A stretch of 64,000 bases of DNA from Owenia fusiformis (GCA_903813345.2 CAIIXF020000004.1:21426477-21490476), one strand, 5' to 3'. Positions 1-11,702 are shown, numbered from the stretch's first letter. Numbers and translations are program-made. The notes: generated by a model from the letters alone, not told the origin.

Positions 1-214
1 ATGTACAAATTCATTTCAAGATCACCTAACGTACATGCGACCTGTTGCATCCAATTAATTAAGCGTTGACATTGAGGTGTCTCAACGTGATTAATTTTGA
101 TGTCTTGTTTTAGATACAAGTGTATAACTGCTTTAAAATGTATATTCAATTGACAATTGATTAATTTTTATGTCTGATGGGTCATTGTCAAGGTTTTATA
201 TACTGTTATGTATA

Positions 215-300
215 CAGTGAAACCTGTCAAAGGAAACACCTCTTTGTTAGGTACACCTTCAAACAGGGAATGGTTCCAAAGAACCAAACATTCCTCTTTT
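215..300 (+). repeat. pogo-like MITE fragment (left end)
   Basis: Begins TA-CAGTGAAACCTGTC followed by a degenerate GAAACACCTCT word, matching the left end of the TA-CAGTRAAACCTG family found many times in the window. The matching right end is not recognisable downstream, so this is a truncated copy. Confidence 0.55.
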
Positions 301-1360
301 GACTCACATTTTGACTCTTTCACTATAATAGTGTTTAAGGCATATTTTTTAAATTTATCAGTCAGTTTTTGGCCTGAATTGAGATCAAGGTGTTCCCTGC
401 GCACATGTTTTAGTGATTTCAGTATAATGTAATTGTCAGTTGGTATCATTGAACATACATTTGATCACTAAACAAACAGGAATGACAAAAATTTTACATA
501 AATGCCCATTGGGTGTTATGTTGAAAGTGCATTCAAGATAATGCCCATGGGCAGTTTCTATAAGGAAAAACATAACCAGAAGATGAGCCTTACTGTCATT
601 TAAAAATAAACTGTCATTGAGAAATAAATAAAAGATAAAAGAAAAAAAATGTCCAGGGGTTTAGCTATAATCTACTAATTGTAAATGTTGCTTTCAATTT
701 TGTGTCGCTCCCTTAATGTCTCATTCTTCCTTTATTGATGAAACAACACATAAAAATAAAAGGAAAGTTGAAACAGTCTTTGTTTCAGACCACATCAGAG
801 GATAATTAGACTGTAAGTTGAGAATAAATTGATCCTGTTCGGCACTCCTTTAATTTGCGAAAAGGATTAAAAGGCTTTGTGCCGATTGCTAAATTGCTGT
901 GTTATGTCAATCATGTTAAATCAATTGTATTTCAAGTAGAAATGAGTTGCTCAAATCAGCCAGAAAATGAATTCTTTATTTTGTATTCGGAAAAGTGTTT
1001 TTTAGCTTTGGTTTCTAGCATTAATATTCATAGGATAAGGTTAAATCCGGGAAGTTAACTTGACCCTTTAAGTGTTTACATCACATGGAATGGCAATCAG
1101 TTCTTGAGTTGATCAGGGTTGCTATTCACTTGATAATATTAAAGTGCTTTACCTAGTCAAATGAGTCTCATGCTGATTTCACCATATCCAGTACAGTATA
1201 AAGGCTATTTGTTGAGAATTCTTCTTCGAATTGATAACTTTATGCATCTTTGATTCTTTACCGGATGAGTACACGTATTTGAGAAATTATAAAATGAAAA
1301 ATTGGAATATGAAACTTCAGCTCATTGAATCATCTGTTTTTCCATTTTACTCAATCTAAA
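301..1360. other. AT-rich non-coding stretch, nothing recognised
   Basis: Only short open frames without recognisable domains, start context or splice structure are present. I see no RNA gene or clear repeat in this segment. Confidence 0.5.
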
Positions 1361-1365
1361 GACTG

Positions 1366-1550
1366 CAGGCCCGTAGCCAGAGTTTTCCAAGGTTCACTTT
1401 CCAAAAAATTCTAGGGGGGTTCACTTTGGTAAATTTGGCCAAAAATCACTCAAAAAATAGTCAGAATGGTGAAAAACTGCATGATTTTGAAAGAAATTTT
1501 GGCCAGGGGGGGGTTGCCCAAATACCTCGAACCCCCTGGCTACGGGTCTG
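1366..1550. mobile_element. hAT-like MITE with CAGGCCCGTAGCC ends
   Basis: The left end reads CAGGCCCGTAGCCAG and the right end is its inverted partner CTGGCTACGGGTCTG. The element is directly flanked by GACTG on both sides (1361-1365 and 1551-1555), a 5 bp target duplication. The interior contains G-runs and non-coding sequence, so it must be mobilised in trans. Copies at 43625, 45637 and 46771 share the ends. CAG...CTG termini suggest the hAT superfamily; the short duplication is atypical of classical 8 bp hATs. Confidence 0.8.
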
Positions 1551-1587
1551 GACTGGTGATACATATATGTCTTATCTTAGATTGGTT

Positions 1588-1720
1588 TTTATGTCACCAC
1601 CAAAAGTGGTGAGATATTGTTATTTGTAGACAGTGTTTGGTGGCTGATGTTCAGTGTTAAGTGGTTGGTGTTCGACATTCATCAACTGTAATAAATGTGA
1701 TGTTAATGCCATGTAAATCA
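1588..1720. repeat. dispersed repeat with CACCACCAAAAGTGGTG words
   Basis: Contains ATGTCACCACCAAAAGTGGTG and a run of TGGTTGGTG-like words ending in TGTTAATGCCATG. Related stretches occur near 3165-3235, 14300-14330, 30710-30835 (inverted), 38030-38115 and 50640-50690. The boundaries are unclear and the type of element is unknown. Confidence 0.35.
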
Positions 1721-2231
1721 TGCCTGTTCATGTAGAAATCAAATTATACCTGAAAATAGAAAAGCATACTTTCATCTTTGAACAAAATATCTTTGACAAA
1801 ATTCCAGATTTCATTTTATTCACTTCATGGTAAGTTTATAATTTTGACATCATTTGACATGTAATATCAAGTGACTATCTACTTTTTAGAGTTCTGTTAT
1901 CAAGTATTGTTTGAAACACCAGTCAAAATGAAATAAACACTACGTCAAATAACCCATTACATTTTAAGTAAGAAATTATGTAATATGAAGTTCAATGTTT
2001 GGGTGCCATGAGATAAACCCAATTAACGTATTTATAATAGTAACAAGGGCTTAAGGGGTATATTATATTACTGTCTAGTCCAGGTATGTTTTTGTGAAAA
2101 TAATTTTTTAATTCATATCTTATTTCTATATTATATAGAAAGCACCTGCTCTATCATATATTTTAGTAAACACATTTTTATTGATCATTTTCTCGAGTAA
2201 ACAGTTGTTTATTTTGTGATGAATACTTTCA

Positions 2232-2535
2232 TGTAGTGAACACCTTCCCAGTGAACACCTCACTTATAAAAAAAACATCTTTGTTCTGAATACCTCAATG
2301 GATATTGAATACCCTTTGCATTTGTTTGACTTCGCTCTTTAGAAGAGAGCTTTGTCTTTATAATTAGACTCTACACACAGGGTACTCAACGAAAAACATA
2401 ACTGTTTTAAACACCAATCTCATAACAACTTGTTCATGAACACCTTTCTAGCAAACACCTATCAAGTGAAACCCTCAGTATAACACACATTTGTTATAAA
2501 CACATGTTTTAAATGAACACCTCTACTAGTAAAGT
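2232..2535. repeat. degenerate pogo-like repeat
   Basis: Carries many GTGAACACCT and AACACCTNTNNTAGTAAA words (for example AGTGAACACCTTCCCAGTG near 2237) but lacks clean TA-CAG ends. It is probably an old, internally expanded copy of the family best seen at 14461 and 40534. Confidence 0.45.
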
Positions 2536-3464
2536 TATCTCTATCGGTAAAGGTTTAGCTATTGGATGAATAAATGGAACAAACAGAACTGAACTGAAAC
2601 TAATTGCAATGTTTTGTTTATAAAGTCACCTTGTTTTGTTTACATGTTCCAATACCTGGAGGTTTTCGAAGGCTGTTGACTTTTTCTCTCAAACTATAAT
2701 TAGGCATAAAAGTTGGAATTGCTGATTTGTACCATACAGAATGTTCGCTGTTATATTTCTGATGTCAGTCAAAAATTCTATGATTTGAAATATGCATTTG
2801 TAGATATCAACACTGTGAAATAATGATCAATCCAGCTTTGAAGCAAATAAGCACCATGATTTGAGATTTAATAATAGGCTTGTACTAGTATACTACCTAC
2901 TCGAAAATAAGAGAAATCGTGGAAAATTGGCATTTGACAAATCCTGGTGATGATGAAATGAGAATTATCTACCAATCTGAAGTTCAAGTATCCTAAATTG
3001 ACCCTGTACGTTACTTTACTGTTTCTATTGTAAACCATATAAAATTGGTAAAATCTTTGATAGGGCTCCGATGTACAGGTAGTGTGAACATGTTTCAGAT
3101 ATTTCTTCAAAGAGTTTATATTTAAAATAGAAATGCAGAATTCATTCTTTAAACAGTATAACAGTATCCGGTGGTTGCTGGCATCTGTATCAAATGGCAG
3201 GTAGTGACATTTGGCATGTTAATGCCTTGTTGTTTTAAATTACATGTATGATATCAATCAATTGTTACTGAGTGTCTTATATATTTTACTGAACAACCAA
3301 GCAAAAGGTTTTAACACTTTTTACGAGTCTGAATGTTTTCAACTGATATGTCTACAAGTTTAAAGATCATTCCAAATATTTTCAAACATTCTAACAATCT
3401 ACTCAGTGGGCTAATGTCAAACACACATTTTGTAATCTCTAATTGGAGAACTACTTTTGAGAAA
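2536..3464. other. non-coding, nothing recognised apart from a short dispersed motif
   Basis: AT-rich sequence with no supportable gene. The GACATTTGGCATGTTAATGCC-type motif near 3206-3232 recurs at about 38085 and 50670. Confidence 0.45.
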
Positions 3465-3647
3465 AATGTTACAATAGTCCTGTTTTGAAATCAAAAATAG
3501 AGTAAAAAAGAGTGGAATTAGCAAGGAATAAAGTAAACAGGTATGTAGTCAACACTCTAAATTGGATAGAAATGCAAGAAAATCAGTCAGTTCATTCAAA
3601 TTTTAGAGAGAAATATTGTGAAATAAGCATGAGCAGACAAAAAATTT
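3465..3647 (-). repeat. 190 bp MITE-like repeat, copy A
   Basis: Reads through GAGTGGAATTAGCAAGG, ATGTAGTCAACACTC, GAAATGCAAGAAAATC and TTCAAATTTTAGAGAG to GCATGAGCAGAC in the same order as the other copies. In plus orientation the consensus begins TGTCCGTCTGCTCATGC and ends near ACATGACCATTATGACA. Confidence 0.75.
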
Positions 3648-3943
3648 AGGAGAGGGAACAAAGATAAGGTGGCGTGGTATGTTAGATTTTCGAATTATTT
3701 AAAGCATTGTTTGATTTTTGAATGAAAAACAATTTAAAAGGGTTATAATGGGGTTACTCCCCTTGACTACATCAGGAGATGAGAAAGCCTTTAATGATTT
3801 AAAAGGCAAAACAATGGAAGTAGATAATTGTCACCTCAACTATACTGCAACCCATCTTCACATGCTCGGTCATCACTGCGTTCATCGACTGACGGGAGAT
3901 AAGTGAACGAAGACTTTAGATTATGAAAATTGGTTTGCAATAA

Positions 3944-4343
3944 CCCAGATGCGAGCAAGTAGTTGCCAGTTTCACCACCAGGTGGCTAATTTGGGGCAGA
4001 TTACATGGTAGGGTATTATTCCCTTAAACTTGAATATTCATCAGTTACAGTGGTTCAATTTTCACATTATCCTTATGTATCTGGTCTAGTTATACAAATC
4101 AAAGTATTCCCAGTAAAGGAAAATATTATCTGTACAATATAAGAAAAGATATTTTACTTTTTGTGATTTTAGAACATGGGGCTATGGGGAAACTCCCCAA
4201 CCTCAAAGTCACATTTTCAAAGAAAATTCATAAACACTTTTTAAAACCACATTTGTGCATATAATTTCAAATATGATATCATTTTGACAGAATTTAGAGC
4301 TTTTAATGGCATAAATCAAGATTATTTCTATACTCATATCTAG
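3944..4343. mobile_element. nonautonomous TIR element, CCCAGATGCGAG ends (copy 1)
   Basis: About 400 bp, beginning CCCAGATGCGAGCAAG and ending ACTCATATCTAG, an imperfect inverted copy. The whole length aligns by eye with 21881-22311, including the shared landmarks CCCTTAAACTTGAATAT and GGGGCTATGGGGAAACTCCCC. No coding sequence was seen. Confidence 0.7.
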
Positions 4344-5586
4344 TCTATTGCGCCCATTTTAAAATGACACATATCATAAAAATTGTTATATTCTCCATTG
4401 TCGCTTTCCACTGAGTCTAGAGGTAGGAACAACCGAACCCTTATGAATCAAGATGATAATATTGGCCAACTTCGCAATTGACAAAATGGAAATTTTTTTC
4501 AACCACTGAAGAAAATGATTCCTGCCTATTCATATTTCAGTATTTTTTTATAATATATTTTTTTTCTTTTTTTCTCTTGTTTCATAGGTATGTTTTGGCT
4601 CTTAACCTTAAAGTCTTCATTAACAGTAGATCAGGTGTACTTTTGGCACCTTCTCAGGTACAACTTCACCTTCCTTTCCCAATTAACAAAAGTAGTTTTC
4701 CTAAATAGAAAAATATGAACTTTGAGTAAGCTAACCTCAATATCTTGTTATAAATACATCTCAGATATTAGATACATCTTGGGTATTATCATTGAAAGCA
4801 TATGTGTCTTTAAGATATGGTTGATTTTGATGGTTTAAGGATTAGGAAAAATTGGGGAAACTTTTCCCATTTGGACAACATGTCTCCCTGTTTATGTTTG
4901 GTGCTTTAACAAAGTCAGTTTCCAATAAGTTGTGATTGAGAAAAAAATCAGATTCAAACATTACATGCCATAACATTCGCAATCCATTGGGAAATTTCAG
5001 TTTCCATATTTTTGGAGGGGGGTGTAGCAATGAAATGATTAATCGAATTCTTGTTTTTGTTTAGGGAATAATCTAGTTCACATTTGAATAATTAAAAGGA
5101 CTTATTCCCAGTGTGATGTGACACCCGTTAACCTTTTGAAATACGACTTGAAATAAAATCTATTTTTCACCGAAAATGTTAAAACAACATAATCCATTTA
5201 TCATGGGATTCTAGAGAATGAGGCCAAGCACCTTAAAGGAGTGAAAATACATCCTTATTTTTTTCACTACAGAGAAATTGAACATGCATTGATCATGTGT
5301 ATCTTGCTCTTTATTTGGTTTAATTGTCTATTGATATTCAATTTCAATTTGAACAAAGATTAGATTTCGTTAATTTTTGTAAGGTGAGTCACTCTTGTAT
5401 TTTAGTATATCTTAAAATCTTATTTTAACTTTCCTCATTTCAGCCCTCAACTGAATTTACTAAGAGCTTTAGGTAAATATTTTAGATTGTACACTGATTA
5501 AAGGTACAACTTATAAATTAAAAAACAGGTTTAAGTCTTTTAGGTTTGCCTGTACCTTATACTTTTGGGCAGATTTGGAAATTGAC
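4344..5586. other. non-coding, nothing recognised
   Basis: AT-rich sequence with homopolymer T tracts near 4545-4575. No gene, RNA or repeat could be supported. Confidence 0.45.
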
Positions 5587-5591
5587 AATGC

Positions 5592-5860
5592 CACGCGGTC
5601 CTAACTTCAACCGTTAATTTGAATTTTTGACCTACCGGATGTTTGAAAATCAAGGATTGCGACTCTCATACTGCAGCGTTTTTCTTCAAACTTATACCAT
5701 TAAAAGCAGAAAATAATGTACCATCAGAAAGAGATTTTTGTTATACTTTGAATGGAACAAGTTTGAAGAAAAACGGTGCAGTATGAGAGTCGCAATCCTT
5801 GATTTTCAAACATCCGGTAGGTCAAAAATTCAAAATAACAGTTGAAGTTAGGACCGCGTG
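5592..5860. mobile_element. foldback element with 5 bp target duplication
   Basis: Two arms of about 110 bp (5592-5702 and 5750-5860) are inverted copies around a spacer of about 47 bp. The left arm begins CACGCGGTCCTAACTTC and the right arm ends GAAGTTAGGACCGCGTG. AATGC directly flanks both sides (5587-5591, 5861-5865). Arm mismatches are few, so the insertion or conversion is fairly recent. There is no coding capacity. Confidence 0.85.
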
Positions 5861-5865
5861 AATGC

Positions 5866-8021
5866 ATTCTCATCTCTTGAAAAAACTTGAAGTTTAGGCC
5901 CCTTTTGATTTTTCTCAAAACCGAGGCCTATTTTCTAAAAAGAGGCCTATTCTGAAAATGAGCCATGTAAAAGACCTAAAAAGAAAATTGAATCCCTTAT
6001 TGCGACTCGCTTAAGATCAGCCAGTGATCCTATTGATTATTTTACTGAAGAATCCTTGATTATCTAAAGTCACAACAAGATTATTTGTGTAATTATTTCA
6101 GACATTTATATGATGAATTGAAATTAGATGATAAACTGTGACAAATTCAAAAAGATCACTCTAATTAATTTATGTTTCTGTGTGTTTAAATGTGTAGCAC
6201 ATCATATTCATGATAGTGCAAATTAAAAGAATTGTAACGGACTTCATAAATAGGTTCATTCTAAGTTCATACTGCATCCATCTGAGATAAAAAGAAATAT
6301 GTTAACAACAGTGTCGCGGGGCTCGCTAATATTTATTTTATGAAAGAAAAAAACTTTTACCATAATTAAATCTTAAGTATTCAATTGATCACATTTCAAT
6401 CTACACTATGTAAAAAAATCAAAATTGTTGGCGACATTGATAACGTTGAAATTAGCCGATGAACTTCATTCTCCAAATGGACAATGGTCCTTTCTTTCAT
6501 TTGATTTATGTATTTTGCTCATTTATTTTGTGACATTTAGCAAATTAAAGTAGGTGTAATATTAACATCCAACACAGTAATTTTGAGGATAGTTCTGTAT
6601 TTTTCATGATTTTAAATCAACTTGAATTCTAACAGAAAATAAAATTTAGGAGATATAAGAGATCATTCACCTGAGGTGGTATTTCAGAAAAATCTAATAA
6701 AATTTGGAATTATGTTCCATTTGTCAATACTTCTTATCATTTATTTAGTTTATGATCAATTTATTACAAAAATATCATCCAAGGTTGAAAGAATATCACA
6801 AAATTAAATCTCCTCACACTCAAGCCATTGTTTTAATGTCAGGCTAACCTTGAGCTAGTTGAAAACAAGGATTTTTATGGCTAAAGTATCTCATAATTCA
6901 ATATTTACACAAATTGCATGCTAACAGATACTACAAAATGGTTATTTTAATAAAATTATCACCAGATTTGATCAAATATAAATCAAATTCACTCATTTAT
7001 TTGGATGTAAAAAATGTGTTAAATGTGCTTTGGGATAATTTAAAACCAATAAACATGATATCTATACATAAAATCTAAATGATATGTAAATAACAATTCT
7101 CTTAATCATAATGTCTGTAAACGAGTTTTAGAATTATGAACAGTTAGTTAAACTATTTTGTCAACTTTTGAACAAAGAGTCTTTCATGTATGAAAGTGAT
7201 TGTGTATTTAACAGTTTTTTAAACATCATGTACGATTTGACATTTTTGGATATGCTTAACATCTTGAGAAGTTATAAACTTTATTGAAAAGGAGATTTTA
7301 AAACCTTCATTAAATAGCACTTAAAGAACAATTCATGAACACGACATTGTGCAATAAGAATGACTCATGAAAGAGTGTAGTAAAAATATTAATTGAACTG
7401 TACGTTTAAAACCATTCAATTAATGGTACATTCGGAGGCTTCATCAAACAGTGTTTCTCATTATATAGGGAGATTTACATTTGCATGTAAGTATAAATGT
7501 TTCATTATGAGGCATAGGGATTTCAAAATAGGATGTTTTGGCAAAATGAAATATAGAAGGTGTCATTTTTTTAATAAGCACAAAAATCAATTAGTTGAGT
7601 CATGAGTAATGAGTTTTGAGTCATGAGTAATGAGTAACTTATTTCCTATTTCATCTCGGCTCTTCCAATGTGTCTCATATAAAGGCAATTATGTTCAATA
7701 TGCGATTGTTCACCAGAAAATATCTACAAATTATATTATGTGAATGCAAAATGAGATATAACAAAAAATAATATTCATGATACTTCTGTTCTAGTTTCCA
7801 CTTGGAACTTGTTCATTGCATAAACATAGTCTGTAGATTTGTATAAGACAAGACAGCAATTCTTATAGATATCTATTTAATTTGCATTTCCATGATTGCA
7901 ACAACGTGTTATACAATTATGCAATATATCCATGACTGAAGATTTCCCTTCAGTGAGAATATCTGACCCTTTATACATGTATACATTTTTGGGTAAAACT
8001 GAGAATTGAACATGAAATAGA
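5866..8021. other. AT-rich non-coding stretch
   Basis: No supportable gene. There is a short direct repeat of GAGGCCTATTTTCT-like sequence near 5924-5955, and an ATGAGTAATGAGT mini-repeat near 7602-7636. Otherwise nothing was recognised. Confidence 0.45.
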
Positions 8022-8026
8022 AAATA

Positions 8027-8062
8027 TTTATTTATTTATTTATTTATTTATTCATTTATTTA
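8027..8062 (-). repeat. LINE 3' tail microsatellite, (AAAT)n
   Basis: TATTTATTTATT repeats on the plus strand equal AAATAAATAAAT on the element strand, directly after the 3' UTR. Short tandem tails of this kind mark the 3' ends of several LINE clades. Confidence 0.8.
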
Positions 8063-8070
8063 CGTGTCAC

Positions 8071-8100
8071 CTATCTAAGATAGCCAGCCCTACCTGGGCT
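8071..8100 (-). promoter_or_regulatory. paired 3'-UTR hairpins of the LINE
   Basis: CTATC-TAA-GATAG (8071-8083) and AGCCC-TACCT-GGGCT (8086-8100) are two perfect 5 bp stems lying side by side just inside the AAAT tail. By analogy with stringent LINEs such as UnaL2/CR1, such terminal stem-loops can be the RNA recognised by the reverse transcriptase. That role is inferred here. Confidence 0.6.
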
Positions 8101-8192
8101 TATGAGACACATTTTACATAAGTTATATAATATTAATACATAATAATTTTAACAATACAAATATAAAATTAGTGCAGTTCAGCTCAACATCA

Positions 8193-11100
8193 TTATTGAT
8201 TTTGATTTTTAAATAAAACTCTTTTCCTTATATAGAATATTTTTTGCAAATACTTTCCAAAGCATTTAATATATTTTTTATTTTCAAAGATATCTTTAAA
8301 GGAATTGTCTTTGATTTCTTGAAGGAAAGATTTTCGATCTTCTGAATAATGCGAACACTCAAATACAAAATGCGTTTCATTTTCAATTTCATTTGAGTTA
8401 CAAATTTGGCACTGTCTTTGATTTACTGGAGTTTTCGGTTGAGTAAATCTCCCCGTTTCTATTGCTAAAGGAAGTATACCAGTTCTTAACTGAGCTATTA
8501 AAGAGCGTTCACCCCTTGTCAATGATGATGTAAGTAAATACTGTTCTATTGGACAGTCATGTTTAAAAGTTAGGTAAGTCCTCAATTTGGGTTGTGATTC
8601 AATATCTGTACGTAATTTTTCTTGTAATTTTAATTTTAGTTTTCTCTTAACAATGCTGATGTTAACATATTGTTTCTGGTTATAATGATCATTCATCCCT
8701 AACTCATTGAAAATTGATTTTATATCTGAACACCATCCATTAGGTTGATTATAGTCAATATTAAATATTTTTTTGGTGAGTCTATTATTTTCCATGAATG
8801 TGAATCTATTCCATAGACGCACAATATCTAGTGTTCTAGTGTCTTTCGGGGTAAGCCAGCCAGAATCGCTATATAGAGCAGGAATTGAAGCGTATCTATG
8901 AACGCCCATAAATGCACGTATGGCACGTTGGTGAATATAGTCACATTTTTGATAAGGTTTCGCTCCCCAAATACCAGCACTATAGTTCATAATAGGTAAT
9001 ACACATGTGTCATACAGTTTACTGAATGTCTGGAATGATAGTCCTTCATGTGATCTGAATTTAGAAATAAGACCACCAAGTCCTCTGCTTGCTGCTGAGC
9101 TCAGATGTTCTGCTGTAAATGTATAGTCTAATGTTTCGTTGAAGAAGCAACCCAGATATTTGTAGCTTGACACTTTTTCGATTTCAGAATCATTGAAGAC
9201 AAAATTATAGTTCGTTTTAGGCATGGTTTTCCTTCTGAAATGTACAATTTTAGTTTTTCCCATATTTATAGATATTCTCCACTGATTGCACCACATTTTA
9301 ACAATATCGAGCAGCTTTTGTAGATCGGTTTCGCTTTCACAAATCAGAGCAATGTCATCTGCATATAATAAAACGTTTATAAGTTCATCACCATATTTGA
9401 CGCCAATTTGACTAGAGATTATTGTCTTTGCTAGGTCATTTAGGAAGATATTACACAAACAAGAAGAAAGATTATCTCCTTGTTTTAATCCAGCTGTAGA
9501 GGGGAACCAGTTTGTTGTTTTACCATTGAGATTTACTATGTTAGAAGTTCTGCTATACATTGTCCTTAAAGCTCTATACATACGGCCATCAATACCTGCC
9601 TTTGTCAGTTGCATAAATAAACAGTCCCTGTCGATTTTATCAAAACATTTTTCTACATCTATGAAGCATATAAATGTTGATTGTTTTAAATGTTTTCTGT
9701 GGCGTATAATTGTTGTCAATACATACAGATGATCAATACAGGCTCTAAGCTTTCTGAAGCCGTTTTGCTCATCAGCTAGGAACGATTCACTGAAGCACAT
9801 TAGTCTATTACTCAATACTGAACTGTATAACTTACTCATTGAGCACAACAGACTTATTCCTCTATAGTTAAGTGGTATTCTAGGGTCATTTTTACGATTT
9901 TTAGGAATCGGTTTAATTATGGCTCTTCTCCATTGTGAAGGGTATAATCCATGTTTAAAGCATTTATTAAATAAAACTGTTAATAATGATACTGAGGTGG
10001 CATTTTGGAATACTTCACCTGGAAGATAATCAATTCCTATGGCTTTTCCTTTTCTTATTTTGTTTACTGCTGTAATGATTTCATCCATATTTATGTCACT
10101 GTTAATTTCCTTTTCAGGGTCATCATTGTTTTCAAAAATATGCATGTTGTTATCAACCTCTGTTTTGAGGTGTACTAGTTTAGAATAAAATTCATCATCA
10201 AATTCATCTTTATTTGACGCTTCATATAGTTCTCGGAATTGATTTTCCCATGCTAACAAGATCTCATTTTCTTCTCTTAATATCTTGCCATTTATAAGTA
10301 CTTCATTAGGGATTTCAATTTTTTGTTTAGGACCTAATTTACTTATTTCATACCAAAATTCCTTTGGGTTGTTTGTCTTTAATTCATTTATATATATTTG
10401 GGTTCTTATGTTAAAATCTCTTTTAGCTTTTCTTACTGCTTTGTCAAAAGTTGCTTGAGCTAATTTATATTCTCTTAAGAGCTCTTTTTTATTCCTGTCT
10501 CTTTTGAAGTGACATCTATATTTTCTATATCGATTTTCATTCTGACAAAGTTTTTTAAAAAGTTCGTTAAGATTGGAATCCCACCATGGTTTTGGTTTAA
10601 ATCTTGATTTACGTTTTGTGTTTTTTGAAATGTCATGAGAGGGTAGCATATTCAACATTTCATCGTAGTAGATTTCACACACTTTATCGTATGTGTCGTC
10701 GATAGTAGCTTGATTTGCCGATTCATTTTCAATTCTAAGAATTGCTTCATTTAAGCTATTTTGCGTATTGTCATTTTTCAGGAAATTATCTGGAATTTGT
10801 TTTAAGTTAAATTTTCTGTACTTCATTTTATTGCCTTGTTTTTCATCGCCAATTAAGTGGTCTGTTTTATCAGTATACATTGATCGTGTTTCCTTTATTT
10901 CAAAGTCACATAATAAGACTGAGTGGTCAGGCAATTTTGATCTTTGCATTGATGGTGTTAATTCAAAATCTACACAAATTTGTGATACTGGTTTTACTTC
11001 GAAGTGCTTAATATTGCTAATCTGGGGATGGGGAACTATAATGTAGTCAACAACTGCTCGCCCTTTCGGGGATATTGAAGTAAAATCGTTTAATGTGGGA

Positions 11101-11702
11101 TTTATGCGACCATTTAAAATACAGCATTTAGATTCCAAAAGGAATTCTTTAAGTAATTCGCCATGCTTATTTTTTGTGTCATCAATTATGCTGCCTCTAG
11201 GTGGTACTGGATCCAGGTCAATTACATAATCATCTAAATCACTTATTCTGGCATTTAGGTCTCCACATATAATTAATCTATCAATGTCGCTATAGGTGTA
11301 AGTCAATTGAAGTAGGTGATCAAAGAAATTATCACCGTTTCGGCCTCTTTCCCCGCCTTCAGGAGGTAAATAAGCAGCAACTATCATTAATGTCAAATCA
11401 CTGTGAAGGTGGGTAAGTTTTACAGCTAAAATCCCTTCATATGATTTTTCAATAATTTCCGATGAGAATTCTTGTAATAATTGGTTTTTAATTAGAATGG
11501 CCACCCCACCTGATCCACATTTTGCAGTTTTCTTTAGTGACATGCGATTGTGGCCATAAAATATGTATCCCTCAAGACTTATTTTTTGAACATCTTGAAG
11601 CTTAGTTTCGTTGAGGCAAATTATATCGGGGTTAAGTTTTTGAATTATTTGAGATCTAATTGGGCCATTTGAGTTGGTCCATGAGTTTACATTCCAGTGC
11701 AT
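8193..11702 (-). CDS. LINE ORF2: endonuclease and reverse transcriptase
   Basis: A 1169-residue polyprotein for target-primed reverse transcription. Residues about 1-270 form an AP-like endonuclease: HWNVNSW at the start, LNETKL with E32, YLPP at 111-114, GDLNARI with D148 and N150, and LPDHS with D259/H260 at its end. Residues about 540-850 are the reverse transcriptase: NYRGISLLC at 612, EQNGFRK, motif A FIDVEKCFDK with D682, motif B GLKQGDNLSS at 738, and the catalytic YADD at 780-783. A C-terminal Cys-His cluster (C1098, C1101, H1111, C1116; CX2CX9HX4C) may bind nucleic acid. No RNase H was seen. The reading frame actually stays open for 10 codons upstream of this Met, back to the TAG that ends ORF1, and the endonuclease fold plausibly starts in that extension (residues PFNIKC precede the Met). 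There are no frameshifts or internal stops. Confidence 0.92.
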   Translation of the reverse strand: MHWNVNSWTNSNGPIRSQIIQKLNPDIICLNETKLQDVQKISLEGYIFYGHNRMSLKKTAKCGSGGVAILIKNQLLQEFSSEIIEKSYEGILAVKLTHLHSDLTLMIVAAYLPPEGGERGRNGDNFFDHLLQLTYTYSDIDRLIICGDLNARISDLDDYVIDLDPVPPRGSIIDDTKNKHGELLKEFLLESKCCILNGRINPTLNDFTSISPKGRAVVDYIIVPHPQISNIKHFEVKPVSQICVDFELTPSMQRSKLPDHSVLLCDFEIKETRSMYTDKTDHLIGDEKQGNKMKYRKFNLKQIPDNFLKNDNTQNSLNEAILRIENESANQATIDDTYDKVCEIYYDEMLNMLPSHDISKNTKRKSRFKPKPWWDSNLNELFKKLCQNENRYRKYRCHFKRDRNKKELLREYKLAQATFDKAVRKAKRDFNIRTQIYINELKTNNPKEFWYEISKLGPKQKIEIPNEVLINGKILREENEILLAWENQFRELYEASNKDEFDDEFYSKLVHLKTEVDNNMHIFENNDDPEKEINSDINMDEIITAVNKIRKGKAIGIDYLPGEVFQNATSVSLLTVLFNKCFKHGLYPSQWRRAIIKPIPKNRKNDPRIPLNYRGISLLCSMSKLYSSVLSNRLMCFSESFLADEQNGFRKLRACIDHLYVLTTIIRHRKHLKQSTFICFIDVEKCFDKIDRDCLFMQLTKAGIDGRMYRALRTMYSRTSNIVNLNGKTTNWFPSTAGLKQGDNLSSCLCNIFLNDLAKTIISSQIGVKYGDELINVLLYADDIALICESETDLQKLLDIVKMWCNQWRISINMGKTKIVHFRRKTMPKTNYNFVFNDSEIEKVSSYKYLGCFFNETLDYTFTAEHLSSAASRGLGGLISKFRSHEGLSFQTFSKLYDTCVLPIMNYSAGIWGAKPYQKCDYIHQRAIRAFMGVHRYASIPALYSDSGWLTPKDTRTLDIVRLWNRFTFMENNRLTKKIFNIDYNQPNGWCSDIKSIFNELGMNDHYNQKQYVNISIVKRKLKLKLQEKLRTDIESQPKLRTYLTFKHDCPIEQYLLTSSLTRGERSLIAQLRTGILPLAIETGRFTQPKTPVNQRQCQICNSNEIENETHFVFECSHYSEDRKSFLQEIKDNSFKDIFENKKYIKCFGKYLQKIFYIRKRVLFKNQNQ

